This document shows positions 1 to 8,651 of a DNA stretch of 64,000 nt, in pieces. This DNA is from Ignavibacterium sp. (lineage in GTDB: Bacteria; Bacteroidota; Ignavibacteria; Ignavibacteriales; Ignavibacteriaceae). Location: positions 1,206,903 to 1,270,902 of the forward strand of contig JAVSMP010000001.1 in assembly GCA_032027145.1 (NCBI GenBank), written 5' to 3'. A program made the translations under genes and the position numbers. Within the stretch, counting starts at the first letter, position 1. Every line of letters begins with the position of its first letter. The notes below the pieces were generated by a model. That model was given only the letters and a program-made list of their open reading frames with translations. It was not told the DNA's origin and searched no databases.

Positions 1-1887
1 CTGATACGGTTCTTTATTTCTAACTGCTTCTCTGACTGAAATAAAAACATTTTCTTTATCTTCAGGATGAATAAGTTCAGCATAGGTAGCAACTTTATTT
101 TGAATCAGTTCATCAGGTAAAAATCCGGTAAGCTCAATAGACCCCTGGCTGACAAACTCCATAATCCAATCAGAATTGTACTTGCGTATATATGCCATTC
201 CCGGCAAGTTTGACATCAGATTAGATAAGTACTTTTCACTTTGAAGAAGCTTTGCTTCGGTTCTTTTTCTTTCAGTAATGTTTCTTAAAATTGCCTGGAT
301 TCCTATCAGTGAATCTTTTTCCCGGATAGGAGCTGCTCTTAATTCATAAGTGAATATACTTCCATCTTTTTTTATAAGATCAGTTTCAAATATCGGTACA
401 TCTTTCCCCTGAATTATCTTTGTAATATAAAATGCAGATGAAACAGCCGATTTAGTAGTCAGCACTTGTGAAGAAAATATGTTTTGTCCGATTAATTCTG
501 ATCTGGTATAACCAGTTTCTACTTCAAATAAATGATTCAGCTCCAGCACTTTGCCATGCGGGTCCAGAATAATTATAATATCAGCAGCTTTATCAAAAAG
601 TAAATGATATCGCTCTTCGCTGCTTTTTAATAGATTATGGGTTCTGGTTCTTTCAATAGCAAGCGCAATTTGGTCGGATACATAGATCAAAACATTTAGA
701 TCTCGGGTACCAAGTCTTATCGCTTCGTTGTATGACTGGACAACAATTACTCCTATTGTATTATCACCAATCTTTAGCGGTACGCCAATCCAATCAAGCG
801 AGTCAGTACCATAAAGATCAACTTCACCGGCATCAACAAGTTCTTTAAATATTTTTTGATCAACGTGTAGCGGGTTTCCATTTCTTAATACATATTCGGT
901 TAAGCCTTTTCCGGGCGGAGCAGTTTCATAAGGCTCATCAAATTCATCAACCATATAAGGAAAGCTTAACAGATTGCTTTCTTTATCATAGATTGCAATG
1001 AACAGGTTTTCGACAGGTAAAATATCGCCAAGTGATCTATGTATTGATTTATAAAGATCATCAAGATTTTCATTATCAATAACCGCTCTTGATATTTGAT
1101 AGAGTGCTTTTTCAAGAGTTTCAGAGTTTTTGAATCCGCTGATTTCTTCTTTTACAGCAAGATAGTGTGTTATCTGATCTTCGGAATTTTTAACAGGTGA
1201 AATTGAAACTAATTCCCAGAACAGATCCCCATTCTTTTTTTTATTCAGTAATTCTCCCTGCCACTCTCTGCCGCTGGAAATTGTTTCCCATAATTGCTGA
1301 TAAATATTCTCATCAATTTTACCCGACTTAAGTATTTGAGTGCTTTTCCCGATTACTTCTTCGGCAGTGTAGCCTGTTACCTCTGTAAATCGCGGATTAA
1401 TGTATTCAATAATTCCATTGATATCTGTAATAATAACAGTTGATTTACTCTGCTCAACAGCAGTTGATATTTTAGTTAATTGTTCTTCTAAAAGTTTATG
1501 TTCAGAAATATCTAAACCAATTGCCTGATATTCAAAATCATTTGTTGATTTTTCATTGATCTTATTTATTGTCCATTCAATCCAGAAGACCGAACCATTT
1601 TCAAGTCTTAGCGAATATTGTTTTTTTAAATCGTTGGTTGGCGATTCAATTGAAACAGATTTTTCAAGTTCCGGAGTATCTATAAAAAACTTAGAGCCAT
1701 AAATGTTTTCCTTTGTGGAATGAAAGAATTTTGAATAGGCATAATTAACAAAAAAGATTGTGCCGTCTTTTCTGAAACGACATAGTAAAACGGGAAGTTC
1801 ATCTGCAATTATCAGATGATCCTGAAGATTTATGTTTTCCAATTTTCTGTTTGAGTTTTCACTCGAAAAGGTTTTGTCGTTTTTCAA
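1..1887 (-). CDS. multi-PAS/GAF sensor protein, probably a histidine kinase (3' end outside window)
   Basis: The reading frame is open from a TTG at 1887 to the window edge, 629 codons, so the C-terminus is missing. An in-frame TAA lies four codons upstream of the TTG, which fixes the start to within a few codons; ATT or TTG are the only candidates and TTG is more likely. Order seen: PAS about residues 25-130, PAS about 139-250 (with ITDINGIIEYINPRFTEVTGY-like PAS core), GAF about 252-414, PAS about 414-540 ending in RNITERKR, and the start of a fourth PAS near 545. There are no membrane segments, so it is a cytoplasmic sensor. PAS and GAF domains bind small ligands or cofactors; a kinase or diguanylate cyclase output module normally follows and would lie left of the window. 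Kinase output is inference. Confidence 0.85.
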   Translation of the reverse strand, partial: MKNDKTFSSENSNRKLENINLQDHLIIADELPVLLCRFRKDGTIFFVNYAYSKFFHSTKENIYGSKFFIDTPELEKSVSIESPTNDLKKQYSLRLENGSVFWIEWTINKINEKSTNDFEYQAIGLDISEHKLLEEQLTKISTAVEQSKSTVIITDINGIIEYINPRFTEVTGYTAEEVIGKSTQILKSGKIDENIYQQLWETISSGREWQGELLNKKKNGDLFWELVSISPVKNSEDQITHYLAVKEEISGFKNSETLEKALYQISRAVIDNENLDDLYKSIHRSLGDILPVENLFIAIYDKESNLLSFPYMVDEFDEPYETAPPGKGLTEYVLRNGNPLHVDQKIFKELVDAGEVDLYGTDSLDWIGVPLKIGDNTIGVIVVQSYNEAIRLGTRDLNVLIYVSDQIALAIERTRTHNLLKSSEERYHLLFDKAADIIIILDPHGKVLELNHLFEVETGYTRSELIGQNIFSSQVLTTKSAVSSAFYITKIIQGKDVPIFETDLIKKDGSIFTYELRAAPIREKDSLIGIQAILRNITERKRTEAKLLQSEKYLSNLMSNLPGMAYIRKYNSDWIMEFVSQGSIELTGFLPDELIQNKVATYAELIHPEDKENVFISVREAVRNKEPYQ

Positions 1888-2101
1888 ATCAATTTCTTAT
1901 ACTTTCTTTAAAATCCCTTTGTTTTAGCATCGTAAAATTTGCAAGATTCATTCCAGAGAATAATATCTTTCATCGCTTAAAGGCTTGGATTTTCTTTTAA
2001 TAATCGTGTTTTTCTCTAAAAATATTAGATTAGAAGTGCAAATTATTTGTAAAAATAACCGATGATTTGAGAATGTGAATATTTTTTTACGATCAAGAAG
2101 T

Positions 2102-2130
2102 ATCAGCCCGGCAACAATTACCAGGCTGAT
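2102..2130 (-). terminator. terminator of the M24 peptidase gene
   Basis: A 7-bp perfect stem (ATCAGCC / GGCTGAT, with further pairing inside) sits 9 bases past the minus-strand stop of the peptidase gene. On that strand it is followed only by a weak T-rich run. Confidence 0.5.
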
Positions 2131-2138
2131 TGAAACAA

Positions 2139-3332
2139 TTATGCTTTAATTAGTATCAATTCTTTCTGTGGTGTGGAAATAAACTTGCATCCATCTTTTG
2201 TAAGATAAACTTCTTCTTCAAGTGTAGAAACCCCATAACCTTCAACAGGCAATCTTGGTTCAATTGTAAAAACCTGGTGCTCTTCGAGTTTTAAAAATGG
2301 AGTGTTGCCGTACTTTTCCCAGCGGGGAAATAATCCCGCGCCGCCATCGTGCACTTCTTTTCCAACCTGATGACCAAGTCCGTGCGGATATTCCGGATAA
2401 CCATTTTCTGTAATATAGTTTCTTGCAATGTCATCCATTTCAACTCCGATAACGCCTGGTTTTATTGCATCTGCAACTTTTTGTATTGCATCACGAATAA
2501 TATCAAATCCTTTTTGCACCGCAGCAGGAGCTTTTGTTTCGTCATCCTTCAGAACATACCACGTTCTCTGAAGATCGGAACAATAACCTTTATACTTAAT
2601 TCCAAAGTCCATATTGATCAAATGACCTTTTTCAATTTTCCTGTCTGTTGGTCCTGAATGCGGATTTGACGGATTTGGTCCGGTAAACACTGCGGGGCAG
2701 GTTTCTTCATCCCAGGCTAAACCAAATCCCTTTCCTTTTGTTATCTTTAATACATAATCAGCTATATCCTTTTCACTAAGTCCGGGTTTTATGTAATTAG
2801 TAACAGCATCAAATATCTTCAATGTTTCATCAACAGCTTCCTGCATTATAGTTAATTCTTTATCAGATTTTCTGCCGCGCAAGGCTGATATTATTTCTTC
2901 TGAGCTTACTATCTTATTTTCATATCCGGTGCCTTTAAGATACTCCGTTAGTAAAGTGTACATTCCGTGAGTAAGTCCATCAGCAAGAACTGAGTTAACA
3001 GAATAATTTATTGCAATAGTCTGCGGATTTTTTTTCTTTACATATTCTATAAATGGATCTTTAAATGATTTAAGATATCCGATAATATTTTTGTAAACAC
3101 CAGATTTAACAAAGTTCTCAAGTTCCATATCTCCAACAATTGCGGTTGTATCACCGTCTTTGTTAATTATAAATGCAGATTGCCAGGTAGAGTGGTCACC
3201 GACAATCATATCCATAATCGGATCTTTACTAACTTTTGTTTCACGCACAAATGTAACCCACATATCAATATTTTTTTCTTTTAAAATATCAACGGCTTGA
3301 GAAACTTTTTCCTTAATTATTTCAACGGACAT
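2139..3332 (-). CDS. M24-family metallopeptidase (Xaa-Pro aminopeptidase/creatinase fold)
   Basis: A 397-residue cytoplasmic protein without a signal peptide. The N-terminal half (about 1-150) looks like the creatinase/prolidase N-domain and the C-terminal half is the pita-bread catalytic fold. Metal ligands expected for M24 are visible: Asp in NMDFGIKYKG and CSDLQRT, His in PHGLGHQVGKE, Glu in FTIEPRL and Glu in STLEEEV. Enzymes of this family remove N-terminal residues ahead of proline or cleave X-Pro dipeptides with two divalent metal ions; the exact substrate cannot be read from sequence. GAGG six bases before the ATG supports the start. It is a single gene with its own terminator, convergent with nothing and divergent from the degraded region to the right. 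Confidence 0.9.
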   Translation of the reverse strand: MSVEIIKEKVSQAVDILKEKNIDMWVTFVRETKVSKDPIMDMIVGDHSTWQSAFIINKDGDTTAIVGDMELENFVKSGVYKNIIGYLKSFKDPFIEYVKKKNPQTIAINYSVNSVLADGLTHGMYTLLTEYLKGTGYENKIVSSEEIISALRGRKSDKELTIMQEAVDETLKIFDAVTNYIKPGLSEKDIADYVLKITKGKGFGLAWDEETCPAVFTGPNPSNPHSGPTDRKIEKGHLINMDFGIKYKGYCSDLQRTWYVLKDDETKAPAAVQKGFDIIRDAIQKVADAIKPGVIGVEMDDIARNYITENGYPEYPHGLGHQVGKEVHDGGAGLFPRWEKYGNTPFLKLEEHQVFTIEPRLPVEGYGVSTLEEEVYLTKDGCKFISTPQKELILIKA

Positions 3333-3539
3333 TTTAACCTCACTTAAAAAATGATAAAAAATTTAATCAACAATTTATTCATTGATAGTAATAAATGTTA
3401 TAAATTGAAGAACAGACTAAGCAATAATTTTTTTAGTTTAAAATCATTAACTGAAAAATAGATTGTTACTGATGCAAACTCAAACAAATAAAATTAAAGC
3501 TATTTATTTAAAAAGAGCATTTACATTTTTGTGTAAATT

Positions 3540-3938
3540 ACAGAGTCTTCCAATATTCAAAAGGTAATTTTATCGAGCTGTATAACAATGAATCTAATAT
3601 ACACGATGATCCTTGGATAACAACATTAAACAGAATAGTTGCATTTGGTTGGGATAAAAAAGTCTTCCAATTGTACAACAATCAACCCAAACTATTATAC
3701 GATTTTTCTTCCACATCAAAATCAACATCAAGTTTATGGGGTAGAAGTATTAAAGATTTATTTTTTGAAGTTTATGGTGGATTGGGTCATTATAATGGAG
3801 ATAATATTCAAATACTATATCCCATTAATAAAACATTTTACATTATGAATTGCATACTTTTTGAAAAAGGAGGCATTCATTCTTTACTACGAATTTGAAA
3901 ATTTTAAGTTTTATGTTTTAAGAGGTAAAATAAATTAA
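3540..3938 (+). pseudogene. frameshifted 3' remnant of the propeller lipoprotein family
   Basis: No start codon or signal peptide. One frame (from about 3540 to about 3860) encodes ELYNNESN..., then GRSIKDLFFEVYGGLGHYNG, which lines up with GRNIKDIFLAKIDGIAHYNG near the end of the lipoprotein at 5927-6955. After about 3860 the similarity moves to another frame and ends in YVLRGKIN-stop, matching VFRGKLK-stop of the intact gene. The piece is therefore the last third of a paralogue with at least one frameshift and no 5' end. Two short ORFs that could be called here (from 3639 and 3671) are pieces of this remnant or out of frame. The 207 bases between the M24 gene and this remnant hold nothing I recognise. 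Confidence 0.75.
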
Positions 3939-3965
3939 ATTAAATCAAAGAGGTTAATGCTATAA

Positions 3966-4056
3966 AAACTTGGAGCAGCGTTTGCACCACCGCTCCTTAA
4001 AGAAAAAGCGGTTAAGGTTGGCACCCTGTAGAATCCTTTCTGACTCCTGCTTTTTT
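3966..4056 (+). other. possible structured RNA or degraded terminator-like element
   Basis: Two hairpins in a row: GGAGC/GCTCC at about 3972-3996, then AAAAAGC (4003-4009) pairing with GCTTTTT (4049-4055) with AAGG/CCTT inside, ending in a run of T. It lies 28 bases after the lipoprotein remnant and 265 bases before gdhA. It may be the terminator of the lost gene, or an unclassified leader. I do not recognise a riboswitch family. Confidence 0.25.
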
Positions 4057-4320
4057 AAGATAAGGACATAAAGCAGTTAATATTTTTGCAGCAAAAAAAA
4101 CATATACCCCAATTATTTAGGGAATTACTGTTTTTCTTCCTAATTTTGCCACACAAAAAGTATTGATTTTATCACTAAATGCTAAATGCAACAGAAAAAA
4201 ATGTCGGGGGAAAAAGTTCTATAAAGTCTGAAAATAATCTTGTCTTTACTGTTATTTAATTAAAAATATTCTTAAAAAATTAATTCATCTTTGATGAACA
4301 AAAAATAAACAGAGGTCTTT

Positions 4321-5661
4321 ATGTCAGATTACACAAATAAACTATTAGCAGAAGTAAAAGCTAAAAATCCTGCCGAACCAGAATTTCATCAGGCAGTTGA
4401 AGAAATAATGGGATCACTCGAGTTGGTATTACAACGTCATCCCGAATACCGTTCAATGAAAATATTAGAGCGAATGGTTGAACCTGAAAGAACAATTATT
4501 TTCCGTGTTCCTTGGGTAGATGATCAGGGAGAAGTTCACGTTAACCGTGGTTATAGGATCGAAATGAATTCGGCAATCGGACCCTACAAAGGCGGGATTA
4601 GATTTCACCCCTCAGTAACGCTCGGTATTTTAAAATTCTTGGCATTCGAACAAGTATTTAAAAACTCACTAACAACACTTCCAATGGGCGGCGGTAAAGG
4701 CGGTTCAGATTTTAATCCAAAGGGAAGATCAGATAATGAAATAATGAGATTCTGTCAGAGTTTTATGAACGAGTTGTTCAGACATATTGGTCCTGATACT
4801 GACGTTCCTGCCGGTGATATTGGTGTTGGTGCACGCGAGATTGGATATATGTTTGGACAATATAAAAGAATTAAAAACGAGTTTACCGGTGTACTAACCG
4901 GTAAAGGAATTAATTGGGGCGGATCACTTGTAAGACCAGAAGCAACCGGATTTGGCGTGGTTTACTTTGCTCAGGAAATGTTAAAAACCAAGAAACAAAC
5001 TTTTGATGGTAAAACCGTAGTAGTATCTGGATTTGGTAATGTTGCCTGGGGAGCTGTAAGAAAAGTTACAGAGCTTGGAGGTAAAGTTGTTACACTTTCA
5101 GGTCCCGATGGTTATATTTATGATCCTGATGGAGTTAAGGGTGAAAAGATTGATTATATGTTAAAACTGCGCTCAAGCAACAAAGATATTGTTGAAGATT
5201 ACGCAAAAGAATTTAAAGTAAAATTTGTCCCTGGTAAGAGACCCTGGGAAGTTAAATGTGATGTTGCTTTACCATGTGCAACACAAAATGAATTGAACGA
5301 AGAAAATGCAAAAGACCTTGTAAAGAATGGATGTATGTGTGTTTGCGAGGGTGCAAATATGCCTACAACTATCGAAGGATTTAAAGTGTTTACAGATGCA
5401 AAAATTCTTTATTCACCAGGTAAAGCTTCTAATGCCGGTGGTGTTGCAACATCTGGATTGGAAATGACTCAAAACTCTATGAGATTACCATGGAGCAGCG
5501 AAGAAGTTGATAAACGCTTACACGAAATTATGGTACGTATCCATGATACTTGTATTAATACAGCGGAAAAATATGGAACTCCCGGAAGCTATGTTAACGG
5601 TGCAAATATCGCTGGTTTCCTTAAAGTTGCAAATGCTATGCTGGATCAGGGAGTTGTATAG
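4321..5661 (+). CDS. gdhA: NADP-type glutamate dehydrogenase
   Basis: Catalyses reversible reductive amination of 2-oxoglutarate to glutamate and so links ammonium assimilation with the TCA cycle, in the cytoplasm. The 446-residue length is that of class I hexameric bacterial GDH. Seen: substrate-binding stretch KGGIRFHPSV near 90, catalytic region PMGGGKGGSDFNPKG near 121 with the active-site lysine, PAGDIGVGAREIGYM near 161, and a Rossmann nucleotide-binding stretch VVSGFGNVAWGA near 238. The Ala after GFGN-V and the overall class I form fit the NADPH enzymes, but coenzyme choice is inference. AGAGG precedes the ATG. It is monocistronic, with a strong terminator 34 bases after the stop, and it stands as a healthy housekeeping gene within a decaying island. 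Confidence 0.95.
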   Translation: MSDYTNKLLAEVKAKNPAEPEFHQAVEEIMGSLELVLQRHPEYRSMKILERMVEPERTIIFRVPWVDDQGEVHVNRGYRIEMNSAIGPYKGGIRFHPSVTLGILKFLAFEQVFKNSLTTLPMGGGKGGSDFNPKGRSDNEIMRFCQSFMNELFRHIGPDTDVPAGDIGVGAREIGYMFGQYKRIKNEFTGVLTGKGINWGGSLVRPEATGFGVVYFAQEMLKTKKQTFDGKTVVVSGFGNVAWGAVRKVTELGGKVVTLSGPDGYIYDPDGVKGEKIDYMLKLRSSNKDIVEDYAKEFKVKFVPGKRPWEVKCDVALPCATQNELNEENAKDLVKNGCMCVCEGANMPTTIEGFKVFTDAKILYSPGKASNAGGVATSGLEMTQNSMRLPWSSEEVDKRLHEIMVRIHDTCINTAEKYGTPGSYVNGANIAGFLKVANAMLDQGVV

Positions 5662-5694
5662 TAATTAACAATTGATAATTAAAAATTAACAATT

Positions 5695-5722
5695 AAGGCG
5701 ATTCGAAAGAGTCGCCTTTTTT
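5695..5722 (+). terminator. rho-independent terminator of gdhA
   Basis: AAGGCGA (5695-5701) pairs perfectly with TCGCCTT (5712-5718) and is followed by seven T. Its GGCGAT...TCGCC core recurs in other terminators of this window. Confidence 0.85.
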
Positions 5723-5793
5723 TATTTCTACACCAATATTTTTCTACGTCATTTCTATCTCTTAAATTTTTTCAACAAGTAAATTTTTATTGT

Positions 5794-6036
5794 CAGCTTA
5801 ATTACCTTTTACCTGACACTAATTGTAAGTTAAATTGTTTATTGTGTTTTGGATTTTTTTTCTAATTTTTTTTTCTATCATATAAGTACAATAATTGTTA
5901 TAAGAAAGCATAGGAGGAACAAAGGGATGCTTAAAATAAATTATTTGTTTCTAAGTTTGTTTTTAATTGCTTTGTTTGTTTTAACTATTAGCTGCAATAC
6001 CACCGAACCAACCGATAACATTAAACCCGGAAGAAG
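5794..6036 (+). repeat. direct repeat, copy 1: shared leader and lipoprotein signal block
   Basis: About 243 bases match 8409-8651 without gaps at an offset of 2615 and with only about a dozen differences. The block covers the untranslated leader, the AGGAGG ribosome site, the ATG and the first ~35 codons including the lipobox. Downstream the two genes differ strongly. Its first ~30 bases also match the end of the transposase-like fragment joined to copy 2. Confidence 0.9.
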
Positions 6037-6955
6037 GGATTATACATGGAAGGTGGATACCTTGGACATTCCGTTCACGACATTGCAGAGAATTTGGGGA
6101 AGTTCACCAGACGACGTATGGGCAATTGGACCCGGTGGTGACAAAGATAAAACCATATATCATTTTGATGGCAAAAAATGGAAGACGGATGGAATATCAA
6201 GACCACTAGCCCCTACTTCAATTTTTGGTTTTGCACCTGATAATGTTTGGATAGGTGGAAGAGGCGGTGAGATTTGGCATTTTAATGGATTTAATTTGAG
6301 CAAGATTTTTACAATGAACATTACTGGATACAACTTTTATGGGTTTGAAAATATCTGGGGCGATGCTATCAATAATGTATATGCAGTAGGCTATGCTGAA
6401 GATGGTGTAACATATAAAGGGATTATTGCTTTGTATGATGGCGTTACCTGGGAAAATTTAGATATACCTATAATTAAGAATTCATTTATTAAAATACAAC
6501 GCGGTATTAAATCAAATAATAATTATTTCATTCTTGCTTATCGTTTCGAACAATTCGCAGAAGATACATCTTATATATACGAATTTGATGGATTAAATCT
6601 TAACAAAATATATCAGGGAATCACTACTACACAAGAATTAGCTGAACTAGCCTGTATTAACGGTAAAATATATATACGTGAAGGCTATAATATTTTTGAA
6701 TATAATAATAAAAAATTAGACTTATTGTTTAAACTACCTGCGGAAGCATCAATATCAGGTAGAAATATTAAAGATATTTTTCTTGCAAAGATAGATGGAA
6801 TTGCACACTATAATGGTAGTGATATCCAATATTTGTACCATTTTGGTAATAATATTTCATTAAGTGGTGAAGTGATATTTGATAATGAAATATTCTTTTT
6901 AGCTTATGATTTTAATAACTCATTAAATTTGGTGTTTAGGGGTAAACTTAAATAA
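5927..6955 (+). CDS. outer-surface lipoprotein with WGSSPDDVW propeller-like repeats
   Basis: The start is the ATG at 5927, nine bases after AGGAGG, and not an upstream ATG at 5849 whose extra 26 residues fall in the leader. The 342-residue product has a hydrophobic signal and lipobox ending TISC at about residue 23, so it is lipidated and exported. The body has repeats of the type IWGSSPDDVWAIG, FAPDNVWIGGRG and IWHFNG, with HYNG near the end. Such W-G/D-V-W blades are typical of propeller-fold surface lipoproteins common in this lineage; no catalytic motif is visible and the function is unknown. It is first of a possible three-gene run (5927, 7029, 7548) with gaps of 73 and 18 bases. A paralogue follows at 8542 and a broken one precedes at 3540. 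Confidence 0.8.
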   Translation: MLKINYLFLSLFLIALFVLTISCNTTEPTDNIKPGRRDYTWKVDTLDIPFTTLQRIWGSSPDDVWAIGPGGDKDKTIYHFDGKKWKTDGISRPLAPTSIFGFAPDNVWIGGRGGEIWHFNGFNLSKIFTMNITGYNFYGFENIWGDAINNVYAVGYAEDGVTYKGIIALYDGVTWENLDIPIIKNSFIKIQRGIKSNNNYFILAYRFEQFAEDTSYIYEFDGLNLNKIYQGITTTQELAELACINGKIYIREGYNIFEYNNKKLDLLFKLPAEASISGRNIKDIFLAKIDGIAHYNGSDIQYLYHFGNNISLSGEVIFDNEIFFLAYDFNNSLNLVFRGKLK

Positions 6956-7028
6956 GCATGAAAACTTTTATGTGAGAAGAATTTAGTGTCGAAAAAATTA
7001 TATAATATTGTTAAAAGAAGGTTGTACT

Positions 7029-7529
7029 ATGGTTAAAAAGAAAATAGAATACGTTTTATATTTAATTGTTTTTATTCAATTATCTGGTTGTACTTATAAC
7101 GTTAGTAGATACGATTTTGATGCCCCTTTAACTTTTTATGACAGAGTAAATGAATTATGTTATCAGCAAGAGGTTAATATAGTCACCGATGATAGTAGCT
7201 TCTATTTTGGGACCAATTTTATTATTTCCGACAGCACTTCATCTTTCTTTAACATAAATACTGGAAATGAAAAAATAATTTTAACCCAATCTATAAATTA
7301 CTTGGCATTTAAAAGTCACTCCTATGGTCTATTAAAGAATGCTACAGCGGGTGCAATCGCTGGTGTAGGACTAGGTTTGTTTTTAGGACAATTTTCTGAA
7401 AGTTTATTTGGTAAAAAACAGGAGGTTCCGGCACTATTATACGTTCCAATAGTTGGAATTGCTGGGGCTGTAATTACAACAGCTATTATATGGGTTCTTG
7501 GTAATGAAGTAATAATTAAATTTGAATGA
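7029..7529 (+). CDS. small lipoprotein with glycine-rich membrane segments
   Basis: I chose the ATG at 7029 (GAAGG seven bases upstream) over one at 7008, giving 166 residues. The start MVKKKIEY, a hydrophobic stretch and LSGC at about residue 21 form a lipoprotein signal. Near residues 105-160 are two hydrophobic stretches, the first glycine-rich (AGAIAGVGLGLFLG), the second ending TAIIWVLG, resembling a glycine-zipper hairpin. I do not recognise a family. It lies between the propeller lipoprotein and the secreted enzyme, 18 bases ahead of the latter, so the three are probably cotranscribed. Confidence 0.65.
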   Translation: MVKKKIEYVLYLIVFIQLSGCTYNVSRYDFDAPLTFYDRVNELCYQQEVNIVTDDSSFYFGTNFIISDSTSSFFNINTGNEKIILTQSINYLAFKSHSYGLLKNATAGAIAGVGLGLFLGQFSESLFGKKQEVPALLYVPIVGIAGAVITTAIIWVLGNEVIIKFE

Positions 7530-7547
7530 AAAATCAAAGAGAAATTC

Positions 7548-8201
7548 ATGAAAAAGTTCTTGTTATTACTAATATTTTTTAATCTTACTATTTTTTCAAA
7601 TTTATTCGCACATGGACAGGGTGTGCATCAACATATGGTTAGACAAGCATATGAGGTTTTAAAAACTATTTATGGTGGCGACATTCCAATATTGCAAGAT
7701 CATGTGGGTTTTAATGAACAGGGAACAATTGTTTTTGATCCCGGCAATTTATTGGTAATTGGTGCTTACAGGGAAGATGAAGAGGATGCAGTATACTGGA
7801 ATTATGGACAACCAGGTGGCTTTGCTGTGACAAATACACACTTTTATGAACCTGATGGTGGTGAGAACTGGCACTTTGTTGTACTAGGGGCAACTTATGA
7901 AAATGCATATCAAAAAGCACTAAAGTATATTTACGGTGGGTATGAATTGCGTGTCCCATATCCTGGTGCTTCTATCATCGAATGCTATGATGCTCCTACA
8001 AATTTATTTGAATGGTATAAAAATGGCAGTATCTACTATAAAGGATTTATTGATATGACAGTACCTGCTCATGTACATGGGGATAGACATTGGCCAGATT
8101 TAGATACATATGAAGAATGGATGAATAACCCGACAGTTTATAATAATTATACAGCAAGCACTGGTTTATCTCAGGGTAATATATTTGATCTTAGTAATTA
8201 G
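7548..8201 (+). CDS. secreted zinc phospholipase C-like protein, C-terminus cut off by an IS remnant
   Basis: A 217-residue protein with a signal peptide (MKKFLLLLIFF...LFA, cleaved near 21). Residues 22-40 (HGQGVHQHMVRQAYEVL) and 164-175 (DMTVPAHVHGD) resemble the spaced His/Asp ligands of zinc-dependent phospholipase C and S1/P1-nuclease-fold proteins; a third His lies in NTHFYEPDGG. This is a motif-level similarity, not a firm assignment. The last G of the TAG stop is also the first base of an IS256-like terminal sequence (8201 on), so the stop is created at the insertion junction and the native C-terminus is gone. Such enzymes are usually longer, so activity is doubtful. Confidence 0.6.
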   Translation: MKKFLLLLIFFNLTIFSNLFAHGQGVHQHMVRQAYEVLKTIYGGDIPILQDHVGFNEQGTIVFDPGNLLVIGAYREDEEDAVYWNYGQPGGFAVTNTHFYEPDGGENWHFVVLGATYENAYQKALKYIYGGYELRVPYPGASIIECYDAPTNLFEWYKNGSIYYKGFIDMTVPAHVHGDRHWPDLDTYEEWMNNPTVYNNYTASTGLSQGNIFDLSN

Positions 8202-8440
8202 GGAGTGTAAATAATTCTGTGTAAACGGTTAAAGTAAGAAATTAGTTAAGTGCTGTGAAGCCCCGATTTTCATCGGGATAAACTCCGCGGAACAGCAGTT
8301 AACTTGGCGAAAATCTGTTAAGGGTTTTCAAATTTTAAAAACTAATTACTTTTAACTATTATCCAAAAGGAGATTTACACAATGGAACTAACTCCCGAAA
8401 TGATCGAGCAGCTTAATTCCCTTTTACCCGACACTAATTG
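8201..8440 (+). mobile_element. IS256-like 5' end remnant
   Basis: It starts GGGAGTGTAAATAATTC, then TGTGTAAAC, an end type seen in IS256-family elements. It contains a large interrupted palindrome (8244-8256 with 8292-8304, inner CCCGAT/ATCGGG), then AAAGGAG and an ATG at 8382 encoding MELTPEMIEQLNSLLPDTN, like the first residues of a mutator-type transposase. The frame closes soon after inside the lipoprotein leader repeat. No 3' end is present, so this is a truncated copy. The family name is from recollection of end and N-terminus style and should be tested. Confidence 0.5.
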
Positions 8441-8651
8441 TAAGTTAATTTATTTATTGTGTTTTGGATTTGTTTTCTAATTTTTTTTTCTATTATATAA
8501 GTACAATAATTGTTATAAGAAAGCATAGGAGGAACAAAGGGATGCTTAAAATAAATTATTTGTTTCTAAGTTTGTTTTTAATTGCTTTGTTTGTTTTAAC
8601 TATTAGCTGCAATACCACCGAACCAACCGAGGAGCTTAAACCCGGAAGACG
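8409..8651 (+). repeat. direct repeat, copy 2: shared leader and lipoprotein signal block
   Basis: Partner of 5794-6036, collinear without gaps. Here the left end is fused in frame to the transposase-like N-terminus, so the junction of mobile DNA and lipoprotein leader lies at about 8409-8440. Confidence 0.9.

Noticed and set aside
4011-4030. TTGGCACC as a sigma-54 site before gdhA
   Set aside because: There is no GC at the required -12 spacing.
5849-5927. Upstream start for the propeller lipoprotein (and the same at 8464)
   Set aside because: The extra residues lie in the leader and would bury the lipoprotein signal; AGGAGG points to the later ATG.
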